DNA of 64,000 nucleotides from Candidatus Enterococcus testudinis (GTDB lineage Bacteria; Bacillota; Bacilli; Lactobacillales; Enterococcaceae). A program made the translations under genes and the position numbers. Of this stretch, positions 53,462-63,952 are shown in pieces. The stretch covers positions 833,956 to 897,955 of the forward strand of contig NZ_NGKU01000001.1 in NCBI RefSeq assembly GCF_002140915.1, given 5' to 3'. Position 1 is the first letter of the stretch; the number at the start of each line of letters is the position of its first letter. The notes under the pieces were generated by a model, which made no database searches, was not told where the DNA came from, and was given only the letters and a program-made list of their open reading frames with translations.

Positions 53462-54977
53462 ACTCTTGTCCAGACGCGTACGCTGCAGATTTGTTTCCTG
53501 CTTGACGACCGAAGATAATGATATCAGCGACTGCATTTCCGCCGATTCGATTGTCGCCGTGCAAGCCGCCAGTCACTTCACCCGCTGCAAATAAGCCAGG
53601 GATCGTTTTGTCATCTGTCGAGATGACTTCTGTATTGGTGTTGATTTTGACACCGCCCATTGTATGGTGGATCCCAGGGGCAATCGAGATTGCATAGTAA
53701 GGACCCGTTGAAAGATCATGGTCCATACCAGTTTCTCTACCGAAAGCAGCATCCTTGCCAGCAGATACACTGTCATTCCAAGTCGCAACTGTTTCTGCTA
53801 AGGCCTCTTCTGGCATCGACAATTCTTTCGCTAATCCTTCAATGGTGTCCGCGGATTTGACTAGACCTTGAGATTCATAAAAGTCAATTGCTGTAACTCG
53901 CTCTTTCACACCGGCATCCAAAATCAACGTAGCTGATTTTTCAGGTAATGCGATGATGGCAGCGGACACGTTATCACGGGTATCCATTTCATTGTAGAAA
54001 CGTTCCCCCTCGTCATTGACAAGAATTGCTCCTTCTCCACGAACGGCTTCTGTGATCAACAATGATTTGGATTGATCAACAGTAGGGTGGATTTGGATTT
54101 TGTCCAAATCAACGGTTTGACCACCCAATGCTTCGATCATTTTGATTCCGTCACCAGTAGAACCTTCTTGGTTTGTTGTTACATAGCCTTCTAATGCGGG
54201 ATTGTATTCCTCGATCATCTCCATATTGGCACCAAATCCGCCTGTTGTCACAACAACAGCTTTGGCATCGATCGTTTTTTCGCTGCCTTCGACGTTGACC
54301 GTTACGCCATTGACTTGACCGTCGGTTTCATTGATTGCTTTCACATCGGCATTCACGAAAATTGGAATCTCCATATCATGGATATTGCGCATCAAGCCAT
54401 CCACTAGATATTCACCCACAGCCGAACCATCTGTTGGTCGGTGGGTTCTTTTTTCGCTCATACCGCCTGTTACGGTAAGGTTATCCAAAGTGATGCCCAT
54501 TGAGTCCAACCAATCGATGGCTTCGGCTGAATGATCCACGAAATAACGCAACAATTCTTTGTCGTTGGTGCCTTTGCCACCAGCTAATGTTTCTTCATAA
54601 AACAAATCGTTCGAGTCTTCAATGCCTTCAGCTTCTTGGAATTTGGTTTCTGATGCGTTCATGCCGGCTGAAGATTTCAATGTATTGCCTCCAGCGATTG
54701 GCATTTTTTCTAAAATGACTGGATTGGCACCGGCATCTTTTGCTTGAATCGCTGCCGCCATCCCAGCACCACCAGCACCAACGATCACGACATCATAGCT
54801 GTCTGCCAACGTGCTAGGATCCGTGTATTCTTGCCCAGATGCAGCTGAATTCGCATCTGTTTCTTCACTGCTGGCAGTCGTGCTGCTTGCACTAGTACTT
54901 GTTTGTGAATCAGCACCACAAGCGCTTAATAGCGCCAATGTACTTAATACTGCCAAAGTTTTGCCCAATTTCTTCAT
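53460..54977 (-). CDS. Extracytoplasmic FAD-dependent reductase (fumarate reductase flavoprotein-like) lipoprotein
   Basis: 505 residues. Lipoprotein signal with lipobox LLSACG and a Ser/Thr/Ala linker, then the FAD motif YDVVIVGAGGAGMAAAIQAKDAG and EKMPIAGGNTLKSSAG. Substrate and catalytic regions THRPTDGSAVGEYLV, LITEAVRGEGAILVNDEGERFYNEMDTRD and HHTMGGVKINTNTEV, plus the final GGLHGDNRIGGNAVADIIIFGRQAG, fit the flavocytochrome c/fumarate reductase family. It lacks an FMN-binding domain and heme motifs, so electrons must come from another carrier. The acceptor could be fumarate, urocanate or an acrylate. Confidence 0.88.
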   Translation of the reverse strand: MKKLGKTLAVLSTLALLSACGADSQTSTSASSTTASSEETDANSAASGQEYTDPSTLADSYDVVIVGAGGAGMAAAIQAKDAGANPVILEKMPIAGGNTLKSSAGMNASETKFQEAEGIEDSNDLFYEETLAGGKGTNDKELLRYFVDHSAEAIDWLDSMGITLDNLTVTGGMSEKRTHRPTDGSAVGEYLVDGLMRNIHDMEIPIFVNADVKAINETDGQVNGVTVNVEGSEKTIDAKAVVVTTGGFGANMEMIEEYNPALEGYVTTNQEGSTGDGIKMIEALGGQTVDLDKIQIHPTVDQSKSLLITEAVRGEGAILVNDEGERFYNEMDTRDNVSAAIIALPEKSATLILDAGVKERVTAIDFYESQGLVKSADTIEGLAKELSMPEEALAETVATWNDSVSAGKDAAFGRETGMDHDLSTGPYYAISIAPGIHHTMGGVKINTNTEVISTDDKTIPGLFAAGEVTGGLHGDNRIGGNAVADIIIFGRQAGNKSAAYASGQE

Positions 54978-55109
54978 TTCTATTCCTCCTAAAACTTTTT
55001 TCCAAAGAATAGGGTAACATATTACGACGGTTATTTTTAGTTTTTGTTCAATAAATCACATGAAAATGAGAAATTTTTTAGTTTCACTCAATGAATGAGT
55101 AAAACCTAC

Positions 55110-55137
55110 TTGCAAAAACAGTTCAGTTTTGTATAAT
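55110..55137 (+). promoter_or_regulatory. Promoter of the metal ABC importer
   Basis: TTGCAA and TATAAT with 16 bases between, directly upstream of the DtxR-type operator. Confidence 0.65.
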
Positions 55138-55146
55138 GGAAATAAG

Positions 55147-55160
55147 TTAGGTAAGCCTAA
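55147..55160 (+). promoter_or_regulatory. DtxR/MntR-family (EfaR/ScaR-like) operator
   Basis: The inverted repeat TTAGG-TAAG-CCTAA overlaps the expected transcription start. It matches the core of known Mn-dependent DtxR-family operators in streptococci and enterococci. Repression by Mn-bound regulator would shut off metal uptake. Confidence 0.7.
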
Positions 55161-55204
55161 AAATTAAAATAAATAAACCTTAACTATAGAAATGGAGTGA
55201 GAAT

Positions 55205-55927
55205 ATGATTACTTTTTCAAATATAACGGCCACCTATGATGGGGTTCATCACGCAGTGGAGGATGTTTCTTTTGTCACAGAAAACCCCGCTATCGTCGGG
55301 ATTGTCGGACCAAATGGTGCAGGGAAATCAACATTTATCAAAGCAGCATTGCAAGTGATACCAGCGTCTGGATCTGTCACAGCCGACGGTCAAGCATTGG
55401 GCACATTTCAAAAAAGAATTGCCTATGTCGAACAAAAGGCGGCCATCGATTATACCTTTCCGATTACGGTCAAAGAAGTAGTTTCCCTTGGTCTTTATCC
55501 TAGTATGCGGCTGCTGCAGCGCATTCGTCCGAAAGAATGGCAGCAAGTGGATGCCGCATTGGCTGCAGTGGAGATGAAGGATTTTGGTGATCGTCAAATC
55601 GGCGAATTGTCGGGAGGACAATTCCAGCGGGTCTTGATTGCACGAACATTGGTGCAACATGCAGATTTCATTTTCTTAGATGAACCATTTGCCGGGATCG
55701 ATGCCGCAAGCGAAGCGATCATTGTCACTTTACTCAGACAACTCCGTGATGAAGGCAAAACGATTTTCATTGTCCATCACGATTTAGGAAAAATCACTGA
55801 ATACTTTGACGCATTGGTGATGCTGAATCAACGGCTGGTTGCCTATGGTTCGGTAGGTAACGTATTCACAGATGCCAATCTCAAAGCAACATTTGGTGAT
55901 GCAATCATTGTGAAAGGGGGATTGTAA
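55205..55927 (+). CDS. Metal (Mn/Zn) ABC transporter ATP-binding protein
   Basis: 240 residues. Walker [15 protein letters not shown]-loop [21 protein letters not shown] (the FP-TV pattern typical of metal importers), signature [15 protein letters not shown], Walker [13 protein letters not shown] and H-loop IFIVHHDLG. The family (MntB, ScaC, EfaC) drives Mn2+ or Zn2+ uptake. It is the first gene behind the DtxR-type operator and is separated by one base from the fused permease gene. Confidence 0.92.
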   Translation: MITFSNITATYDGVHHAVEDVSFVTENPAIVGIVGPNGAGKSTFIKAALQVIPASGSVTADGQALGTFQKRIAYVEQKAAIDYTFPITVKEVVSLGLYPSMRLLQRIRPKEWQQVDAALAAVEMKDFGDRQIGELSGGQFQRVLIARTLVQHADFIFLDEPFAGIDAASEAIIVTLLRQLRDEGKTIFIVHHDLGKITEYFDALVMLNQRLVAYGSVGNVFTDANLKATFGDAIIVKGGL

Positions 55928-55928
55928 G

Positions 55929-57689
55929 ATGATCACAACATTCTTTACGAGTTTAGGTACGTATCACTTCTTGCAAAATGCTTTGATTACAGCCGTAGCG
56001 ATTGGGATTGTGGCAGGGGTGATTGGCTGCTTTATCATTTTACGGGGCATGTCCTTGATGGGGGATGCCATATCCCATGCTGTCTTGCCTGGTGTCGCAT
56101 TGTCATATATTTTTGGAATCCACTTTTTTGTGGGGGCCATCCTATTCGGCTTATTGGCATCCGTGATCATTACCTATATTTCAAATAATAGTTTGATCAA
56201 AAGCGATACCGCGATTGGGATCACCTTCAGTTCGTTTTTAGCACTAGGCGTTATTTTGATCGGTGTGGCCAATAGCTCCACGGACCTATTTCATATTCTA
56301 TTTGGGAATGTTCTGGCCGTGCAAGATAGTGACAAGTGGTTGACCATCGTGATTGCGTTGGTGGTGATTGCTGTGATCGTTGTATTCTTCCGGCCATTAT
56401 TGATTACTTCATTTGATCCAATGATGGCCAAAGCCTTTGGCATGAAAGTACAGCGATACCATTACTTGCTGATGTTTCTATTAACGTTGGTTGCTGTAAC
56501 AGCGATGCAAAGTGTGGGAACGATTTTGATCGTTGCCTTGTTGGTGACACCAGCAGCAACTGCCTATCTGTTTACCAAAGAGTTGAAAAAAATGATGGTG
56601 ATTGCGGGCGTATTAGGTGGTTTGGCTTCATTCGTCGGCTTGTTTATCGGCTACACCTTTAATATCGCTGCGGGTTCAAGTATTGTCCTCACAGCAGGGG
56701 CCTTCTTTGTTCTTGGTTTCCTATTTTCACCAAAACAAAAAACAAGTACAGTGAAACGCTGGTCCGTGACTGCGGCTTTGGCGACAGTTGCTATTGTTGG
56801 CGGTGTCTTTTTGGCACAGCAAAACAGTCCAGCAAGTCAAACCGAGGGCAAGTTGTCCGTTGTTGTTACCAATTCGATCATTGCTGATATCACCAAAAAT
56901 ATTGCTGGCGACAAAATCGATCTTCACAGTATCGTACCAGTAGGACGAGACCCTCATGAGTACGAACCTTTAGCAGAAGATGTACGGTTGGCCACAGATG
57001 CAGACGTGCTCTTCTATAATGGACTGAACTTGGAAACTGGCGGCAATGGCTGGTTCACTAAATTGATGGACAATGCCAATAAAGTAGCCGATCAAGACTA
57101 TTATGCAGTCAGTGATGGCGTGGATGTATTGTACCTTTCAGATGATGAAGATCATACTAAAGCCGATCCTCATGCGTGGTTGAATTTAGAAAACGGGATG
57201 ATTTATGCACAAAATATTGCCAAGCGATTGAGTGAAAAAGATCCAGAAAATCAAGCGTATTATGAAGAAAACCTAACCAATTATTTGGCTGATTTAACGG
57301 CACTTGATGAGAAAGCCAAAGCCAATTTTGATTCCATTCCAGATGAAAAGAAATTGATCGTTACCAGTGAAGGCGCCTTTAAATACTTTTCTAAAGCCTA
57401 TGGTGTCCCTTCAGCGTACATCTGGGAAATCAATACGGAAGAAGAGGGCACACCCGCTCAAATCAAAGATTTGGTCGATCAACTGCAAACGTCTGAAGTG
57501 GCGTCCTTATTTGTCGAAAGCAGTGTCAATACAAGACCCATGCAAAGTGTCGCCCGCGATTCTGGCATACCGATCTTTGACACCGTCTTTACCGATTCGA
57601 TTGCTGAACCCGGGGAAGAAGGAGATAGCTACTATCGGATGATGCAATGGAATTTAGAGACGATTTATGCAGGATTGGCACAAGAATAA
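55929..57689 (+). CDS. Fused metal ABC permease and metal-binding protein
   Basis: 586 residues. Residues 1 to about 275 form an ABC-3 type permease with about eight membrane segments ([50 protein letters not shown]). A further membrane segment near 285-300 leads into a complete ZnuA/PsaA-type binding domain: [73 protein letters not shown] and [13 protein letters not shown]. The metal ligands His (DPHEYE), His (DPHAW), Glu (TSEGAF) and Asp (FTDS) are in place. The binding protein is therefore tethered to its channel instead of being a separate lipoprotein. Mn2+ is the likeliest cargo. Confidence 0.9.
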   Translation: MITTFFTSLGTYHFLQNALITAVAIGIVAGVIGCFIILRGMSLMGDAISHAVLPGVALSYIFGIHFFVGAILFGLLASVIITYISNNSLIKSDTAIGITFSSFLALGVILIGVANSSTDLFHILFGNVLAVQDSDKWLTIVIALVVIAVIVVFFRPLLITSFDPMMAKAFGMKVQRYHYLLMFLLTLVAVTAMQSVGTILIVALLVTPAATAYLFTKELKKMMVIAGVLGGLASFVGLFIGYTFNIAAGSSIVLTAGAFFVLGFLFSPKQKTSTVKRWSVTAALATVAIVGGVFLAQQNSPASQTEGKLSVVVTNSIIADITKNIAGDKIDLHSIVPVGRDPHEYEPLAEDVRLATDADVLFYNGLNLETGGNGWFTKLMDNANKVADQDYYAVSDGVDVLYLSDDEDHTKADPHAWLNLENGMIYAQNIAKRLSEKDPENQAYYEENLTNYLADLTALDEKAKANFDSIPDEKKLIVTSEGAFKYFSKAYGVPSAYIWEINTEEEGTPAQIKDLVDQLQTSEVASLFVESSVNTRPMQSVARDSGIPIFDTVFTDSIAEPGEEGDSYYRMMQWNLETIYAGLAQE

Positions 57690-57710
57690 AGCGCAATCGT
57701 TCCATAAAAA

Positions 57711-57755
57711 AACAGCACGTGCTGCGATACCAACCAGGTATCATTGCACGTGCTG
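57711..57755. terminator. Hairpin between convergent genes, partly inside the phosphoesterase gene
   Basis: CAGCACGTGC pairs with GCACGTGCTG; inside it GATACC pairs with GGTATC. The distal arm encodes the last codons of the minus-strand phosphoesterase. Confidence 0.65.
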
Positions 57756-58625
57756 CGTTTGCGTATTTTTTGGGGTTGGTTCTTTTTGCGGTGGCAAATG
57801 ATAATAAATCATTTCTGGTGGAACACCTAAACGTGCGGGAATCTTTGTCGTCCCCACACCACTTGTGACACTCAATAAAGTGTCTTCGCCGAATAGATAA
57901 AGACCGTCGGTATATTTGAGGGCACCTTTGGTTTTTGCGTAGTAAAAAGGCAAACGAATCTGACCGCCATGACTATGGCCAGACAAAATCAAATCATAAC
58001 TATGGAGATTGGTGACCCGTGAGACATAATCAGGCTCATGCAATAGCAGAATCTGCCATTCTGCCAATGTAGATTCATAGGAATAGTTCACGCGAGGACT
58101 CTCAATATCGATGCCAGTAATGGACATGGACGTTTTTTCATCAGAACCGAAGACGGATTCATTGTCCAGCAAAGTGAACCCGGCATTTCGAAAAACTTCA
58201 GCGACGAAGTAATGGCCATCGTGCAAATGATCATGGTTGCCCAGAATAGCCAGTTTGCCCATCGGTGCCTGTAATTTTTTGAGTTTTTCCACCAAGCGAT
58301 TGGTGGAACGATGCGGCCATTTTTTGTAGTTATCGATCAAATCCCCTGTGATGACAATGAGATCAGGTTTGTGTTCGATCGTCGAGCGAATGATCCGATT
58401 CATTCGCCTTGGCTTGAACCAATGAGAGAAATGCAAGTCACTGATATGGGCGATCACGATCGTATCTTCTTCTTGATACATATCATAGGCTTTGGAAATA
58501 TCAAGCACAGTCTGCTTGTCTTTTTTGATCAAGTAATGGCGCTGTTTCAACCTATGGGGTTCGATGATAAAGGAGTATAGCAGCACGCCTATGATGAGGA
58601 ATGCAATAATGATCAAGGTCAACAT
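57741..58625 (-). CDS. Membrane-anchored metallophosphoesterase (YkuE/YaeI-like)
   Basis: 294 residues from the ATG with AAAGGAG at ideal distance. One N-terminal membrane segment, then a calcineurin-like fold: VIAHISDLHFSHW (metal ligands Asp and His), VITGDLID, LAILGNHDHLHDG, LLLHEPDYV and LSGHSHGGQIRLPF. These enzymes bind two metal ions and act outside or at the membrane on phosphodiesters such as UDP-sugar lipids. Monocistronic. Confidence 0.9.
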   Translation of the reverse strand: MLTLIIIAFLIIGVLLYSFIIEPHRLKQRHYLIKKDKQTVLDISKAYDMYQEEDTIVIAHISDLHFSHWFKPRRMNRIIRSTIEHKPDLIVITGDLIDNYKKWPHRSTNRLVEKLKKLQAPMGKLAILGNHDHLHDGHYFVAEVFRNAGFTLLDNESVFGSDEKTSMSITGIDIESPRVNYSYESTLAEWQILLLHEPDYVSRVTNLHSYDLILSGHSHGGQIRLPFYYAKTKGALKYTDGLYLFGEDTLLSVTSGVGTTKIPARLGVPPEMIYYHLPPQKEPTPKNTQTQHVQ

Positions 58626-58747
58626 GGCGAGGCTCCTTTTTTTGATTTTTCTCTTTTCTAGCATAGTAGATTGTACCACAAAAAGCAATCGAACAATGCG
58701 CTTAAATCCAAATAATCGAATCTGCAAGCAGGACTTGCAACAAGCAC

Positions 58748-58786
58748 AAAAAAACCGAAAGCCGCCAATTATATAGGCGCTTCGGT
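58748..58786 (-). terminator. Terminator after the minus-strand membrane protein gene
   Basis: On the minus strand ACCGAAGCGCC pairs with GGCGGCTTTCGGT (imperfect) and runs into seven T residues. Confidence 0.7.
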
Positions 58787-58798
58787 AAGAGATGACTG

Positions 58799-59515
58799 TT
58801 ATTTAAATTTGGATGATCGAAAGAAGCGGCTTTTGTGTTTTTTGGGTACCAACGCCATGATACAGTCATAAGGGACGGTCATCAGTGCCCAAGCAACACC
58901 CCGACTAGAAGCAAAGGCGTAGTTTTGTTTTAAAATCATATGACCGCTGATCAATGCGACACCGATTCCGCCATAGAATAACCATTGATCGTTCCAAGTG
59001 GTAAATGTATGCAATGCTGTTACCAAGAATGGGAACGTATAGAAATACATAGCGGATAAAACAAAGGTCATGTTTTTGGTCAATTGTCGGATCGTTAATA
59101 GAAAGAAGAGACCCGAGAGCAATAACCCCAAAGGTGGAAACAAGCTGACTAGAAAGGAATAGATCATCCCCCATAAAATCATCCCTGGTCCTTTGACCAA
59201 AGCTGCGACCATCAATAAAACAAACAAGAATAAGAGCTGATGCGTAAATGTCGCCGCAGTCATCAAAGCAAAACAGCCAATCATCAGCCAATGAGACAGC
59301 GTATTGGTTTGACCAACTTGAGGCACTTGCTGCTGCAGTTTCAGCCAAGTCGCAAAGTTGGGGAAATCCTGTTGAAATGTCCGTTTAAAGTCTTGGTCAA
59401 ATTGCTGATGGGCATTTTGTTGACGATAATATTGATACCGTTTCTTCATATTGGCTTTTGTATGGATGACTGAATCATTCGAAAAGCGGCTACCAACAAC
59501 GTTTGGTTTTTCCAT
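58799..59515 (-). CDS. Uncharacterised membrane protein
   Basis: 238 residues from the ATG that follows GGAGGTGTTATT. A charged, glutamine- and tyrosine-rich N-terminal region of about 80 residues (with RYQYYRQQNAHQQFDQDF) precedes about six hydrophobic segments and a basic C-terminus (KKHKSRFFRSSK). No family recognised. It is divergent from tatD across 185 bases. Confidence 0.55.
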   Translation of the reverse strand: MEKPNVVGSRFSNDSVIHTKANMKKRYQYYRQQNAHQQFDQDFKRTFQQDFPNFATWLKLQQQVPQVGQTNTLSHWLMIGCFALMTAATFTHQLLFLFVLLMVAALVKGPGMILWGMIYSFLVSLFPPLGLLLSGLFFLLTIRQLTKNMTFVLSAMYFYTFPFLVTALHTFTTWNDQWLFYGGIGVALISGHMILKQNYAFASSRGVAWALMTVPYDCIMALVPKKHKSRFFRSSKFK

Positions 59516-59700
59516 AATAACACCTCCAAGTGTAAGTATTGTGTTTAGTATAGAAGAATTGTTGACCAACGACCTCCACCTTGAGGCCGATTTTTTGTAC
59601 CTTGCTGAAAATTTTCTAAGGACAGTGAAAAAAGCAACCGTGATTCGTTTCTTAAAATGGAAAAATATGCTAGAGTATAGGAGAATTAAGGAGGCGTAAC

Positions 59701-60463
59701 ATGATTTTCGATACACATACCCATTTAAATGCAGAACAATTCAATGATGATATTCCAGAAACGATTGCCAGAGCCCATGAACTTGGCGTGACTGAAATGG
59801 CGGTCGTCGGATTTGACCAGCCTACGGTTGAAAAATCGCTGGCACTCAGTCAGGAGTATCCATTCATTTATAGTATTATTGGTTGGCACCCCACTGAAGC
59901 AGGATCTTATACGGCGGCGGTAGAACAGTTTTTAGAAGAACGGCTAAGCTTGCCCAAAGTGGTTGCATTAGGAGAAATTGGTTTGGACTATCATTGGATG
60001 GAAGATCCGAAAGATGTCCAAGAACGGGTTTTTCGCCGGCAAATCGCCATTGCTAGAGAGCGGAAATTACCTATCAGCATCCATACCCGTGACGCCATCG
60101 AAGATACCTATGCGATTTTGAAAGATGAAAAAGTACAAGACGTCGGTGGTATCATGCATAGTTTCAGCGGAGACGACGAATGGGCCAAGAAATTTCTTGA
60201 CCTAGGGATGCATCTTTCGTTTAGCGGAGTGGTCACTTTTAAGAAAGCTTTAGAAGTACAAGCAGCTGCGAAAATCGTTCCCCAAGATCGTTTGTTGGTA
60301 GAAACAGATGCACCATATTTAGCACCTGTCCCTTATCGCGGCAAGCGCAACGAACCAGGCTACACCCATTATGTGGTGGACCAGATCGCTGCGTTGCGGG
60401 AAGAAAACCCAGAACAAGTCGCTGATTATACCAGAGAAAATGCCCATCAGCTGTTTCGGATCG

Positions 60464-60474
<11 letters not shown>
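59701..60474 (+). CDS. TatD-family metal-dependent hydrolase
   Basis: 257 residues. The metal-binding FDTHTHLN at the start, [25 protein letters not shown] and [21 protein letters not shown] are the full set of TatD motifs. TatD proteins are 3'-5' exonucleases/DNases. AAGGAGG before the ATG. It overlaps rnmV by 11 bases, the conserved tatD-rnmV-rsmA order of Firmicutes. Confidence 0.94.
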
Positions 60475-61917
<1,443 letters not shown>

Positions 61918-61940
61918 AATATCAGCATCTAAAGCGTAAG

Positions 61941-61976
61941 AAAAAGAGGGATAACGAAATCGTATCCCTCTTTTTT
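61941..61976 (+). terminator. Terminator after rsmA
   Basis: A GC-rich stem AAAAAGAGGGATAACG / CGTATCCCTCTTTTT with a small loop and T run closes the tatD-rnmV-rsmA operon. Confidence 0.85.
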
Positions 61977-62023
61977 GTGCAATAAATACAGATACCTTTA
62001 GGAGAGTCTTGTGTATCTTTGAT

Positions 62024-62036
62024 ATGTCTTGACACC
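62024..62036. promoter_or_regulatory. NiaR-like operator copy 1
   Basis: ATGTCTTGACACC, overlapping the -35 box. Its core TGTCTTGACAC reappears inverted at 62071. This resembles sites assigned to the niacin repressor NiaR (YrxA) in Firmicutes. Confidence 0.55.
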
Positions 62037-62057
62037 TAAACGAAAGACAGGTAGAAT
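62029..62057 (+). promoter_or_regulatory. Promoter of the ECF S-component gene
   Basis: TTGACA and TAGAAT with 17 bases between, embedded between two operator copies. Confidence 0.8.
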
Positions 62058-62070
62058 AAGCTCATTAAAC

Positions 62071-62082
62071 GTGTCAAGACAC
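62071..62082. promoter_or_regulatory. NiaR-like operator copy 2
   Basis: GTGTCAAGACAC, the inverted copy of the upstream TGTCTTGACAC, located just after the expected transcription start and close to the ribosome binding site. Confidence 0.6.
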
Positions 62083-62098
62083 TTTGGAGGAGTAAAAA

Positions 62099-62713
62099 AT
62101 GAAAAATCATTCTATTCGTCATTTGACGATTGCTGCATTGTTGATTGGAATGGGGATCGTGATTCCGATGGTGATGCCGAAAATCGTTATCGGGCCAGCT
62201 TCCTTTACTTTAGCTAGTCACGTGCCAGTCTTTGTTGCTATGTTTTTCTCACCAGCAATGGCGATTGCGGTGGCACTAGGGACTACATTTGGGTTCTTTT
62301 TGTCATTACCACCAATTATTGCCTTACGGGCTTTGTCACATGTGATTTTTGCTGTGATTGGGGCAGTCTATCTGCAAAAACAGCCCAATCTTTTATTGAA
62401 AAATGGAAAGCCTACGCTGCTGAACGGTCGTTTACAATTGTTCAATTTGCTGATTGGGTTGATTCATTCTGTGATTGAGATGGGCGTGGTAGCACTGTTT
62501 TACTTTACGGGCAATGTACCTGGCACCGCTTTTGATGGGGACTTCTATTATTTCCTTTTTGTGTTGATGGGCATCGGCGGTTTGATCCATAGCCTGATTG
62601 ACTTCAATTTAGCGTATTTTGTTGCGGGTGCGTTAAGCAAACAATTCGAAATCAAGGCTTTCACACAAGCCAAGCAACGGTTTTTGAAGAAACAAAAAAG
62701 TATCGTATCGTAA
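62099..62713 (+). CDS. niaX: ECF transporter S component, probable niacin transporter
   Basis: 204 residues, six membrane segments. The opening LTIAALLIGMGIVIPMVMPKIVIGPASFTLASHVPVFVAMFFSPAMAIAVALGTTFGFFL matches NiaX-type S components, which bind niacin and hand it to the shared EcfAA'T energy module encoded elsewhere. The two NiaR-like operators around the promoter support the niacin assignment. GGAGG before the ATG. Confidence 0.8.
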   Translation: MKNHSIRHLTIAALLIGMGIVIPMVMPKIVIGPASFTLASHVPVFVAMFFSPAMAIAVALGTTFGFFLSLPPIIALRALSHVIFAVIGAVYLQKQPNLLLKNGKPTLLNGRLQLFNLLIGLIHSVIEMGVVALFYFTGNVPGTAFDGDFYYFLFVLMGIGGLIHSLIDFNLAYFVAGALSKQFEIKAFTQAKQRFLKKQKSIVS

Positions 62714-62721
62714 TAAAATCA

Positions 62722-62757
62722 AAAAAAGCGCTGGGCTGGATCCAGCGTTTTTTTTTT
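62722..62757 (+). terminator. Terminator after niaX
   Basis: CGCTGG/CCAGCG stem flanked by A and T tracts, with a run of ten T residues. Confidence 0.85.
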
Positions 62758-62838
62758 GTGAAATGTACTTTAAAAAATATGCCATTCCAATATAGGATTT
62801 ACGTATTTCCGTTATAATGGTTGAAAGGAGGAGAACAA

Positions 62839-63612
62839 ATGAGAAAAAAGCCAGTAAAAGCCATCATACTATTTTTCACAATCAGTGTCGTCCTCTTTGT
62901 GCTGTTTTTCGATGGCCGCAAAGGTCAATCACCCTTTACTACCCGAAACAATCAGTTATTGACACAACAGAGTACTTCTGACAGTAGTCTTTCCAACTCC
63001 GAAGATGTCCAAGAAGCATCGATACGTATCGATGTTCCTTTGGAAAGTCAATTCGATGAGGTTGCCTTGGGCAATGGTTGCGAAGTGACAGCTTTGTCCA
63101 TGCTTTTGAATTATTATGGTGTTGAAACCAATAAAAATGCATTAGCTGAGCGTATTCATTATGTTCCCGTCCATGAAGATGCCACTTATCGCGGAGATCC
63201 TCGGGAAGGATTTGTCGGCAATATTTATGGAGGAGATGCGGCCATGGGTGTGGATGTAGAGCCGATCGCAGAGGTCGCAGCGCAAGTCGTTCCAGAAGGG
63301 ATGCAAATCATCAGCGGAAGAGACAAAAGTTTTGATGAGATCATCACCGTTTTAGAAACCGGGACCCCGATTTGGATGATTGCAACATTGGAATTGCAAG
63401 TGCCCACTAATAACGATTTCTTTACTTGGGAAACCAGAAATGGTCAAATCTACGTCACCACTTTGATCCATAGTGTAGTCATCACAGGGATCGAAGGGGA
63501 TACGATGTATGTCAATGACCCTTACGGCCACAAAGATCGTTCGGTCAGTAAAACCGATCTTGCGACAATTTATCAAAAAATGGGTCAACAGTACCTTTAT
63601 TTGCAAAAGTAA
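62839..63612 (+). CDS. Membrane-anchored C39-like peptidase family protein (YvpB-like)
   Basis: 257 residues from the ATG after AAAGGAGGAG. One N-terminal membrane segment (residues 7-24), a Ser-rich linker, then a Peptidase_C39_2 domain: VPLESQFDEVALGNGCEVTALSMLLNYYG with the catalytic Cys in GNGCEVT (about residue 81), His in LIHSVVITGIEGD and Asn/Asp in YVNDPYG. The fold is that of papain-like cysteine peptidases and bacteriocin-processing domains. Target unknown. It acts outside the membrane and is monocistronic. Confidence 0.85.
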   Translation: MRKKPVKAIILFFTISVVLFVLFFDGRKGQSPFTTRNNQLLTQQSTSDSSLSNSEDVQEASIRIDVPLESQFDEVALGNGCEVTALSMLLNYYGVETNKNALAERIHYVPVHEDATYRGDPREGFVGNIYGGDAAMGVDVEPIAEVAAQVVPEGMQIISGRDKSFDEIITVLETGTPIWMIATLELQVPTNNDFFTWETRNGQIYVTTLIHSVVITGIEGDTMYVNDPYGHKDRSVSKTDLATIYQKMGQQYLYLQK

Positions 63613-63631
63613 AAAAAAGGCAAAAGTTCTC

Positions 63632-63660
63632 GTTGACAGTAGATGAAAAAACAATTATAA
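63632..63660 (+). promoter_or_regulatory. Promoter of the T-box transcript
   Basis: Consensus TTGACA and TATAAT with a 17-base spacer, about 30 bases before the T-box leader. Confidence 0.9.
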
Positions 63661-63688
63661 TTTTTGAAAATTACGTATAGAATTTGAT

Positions 63689-63912
63689 GAACGTTGACGA
63701 GAAGAGTAGCAGATGATCAAAGATACAGAGACTCCGGTTGGTGAGAAAGGAGACATGCGGCAATCTGTGAAGATGAACTCCGAGTTTTTATTTGGTTCAC
63801 GCCAAACAAACGTGATGCGCCCGTTACCGCGCCAAGTATCATAGTGTACTGTTGAGGTGTTATTTGTGAGAATAACACGAATGAGGGTGGTAACGCGCAT
63901 CAGTCGTCCCTT
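63689..63912 (+). promoter_or_regulatory. T-box riboswitch leader
   Basis: Stem I begins near ACGTTGACGAGAAGAGTAG and includes CAGAGACTCCGGTTGGTG. The hallmark T-box sequence AGGGTGGTAACGCG is at 63894-63907. The antiterminator bulge reads TGGT, which would pair with ACCA of a tRNA with A as discriminator base. Near the end of stem I the triplets around GAAGATGAACTCC include ATG, so a methionine T-box is a possible reading. The regulated gene, beyond the window, should be an amino-acid-related synthetase, transporter or enzyme. Confidence 0.9.
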
Positions 63913-63952
63913 TTGCTGTAAGGCAAAAGGGGCGGCTTTTTTGCTGTGAATC
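63913..63952 (+). terminator. T-box-controlled terminator
   Basis: GTCGTCCCTTTTGC pairs with GCAAAAGGGGCGGC (two G-T pairs), then six T residues. No coding start is apparent in the last 48 bases of the window. Confidence 0.9.
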
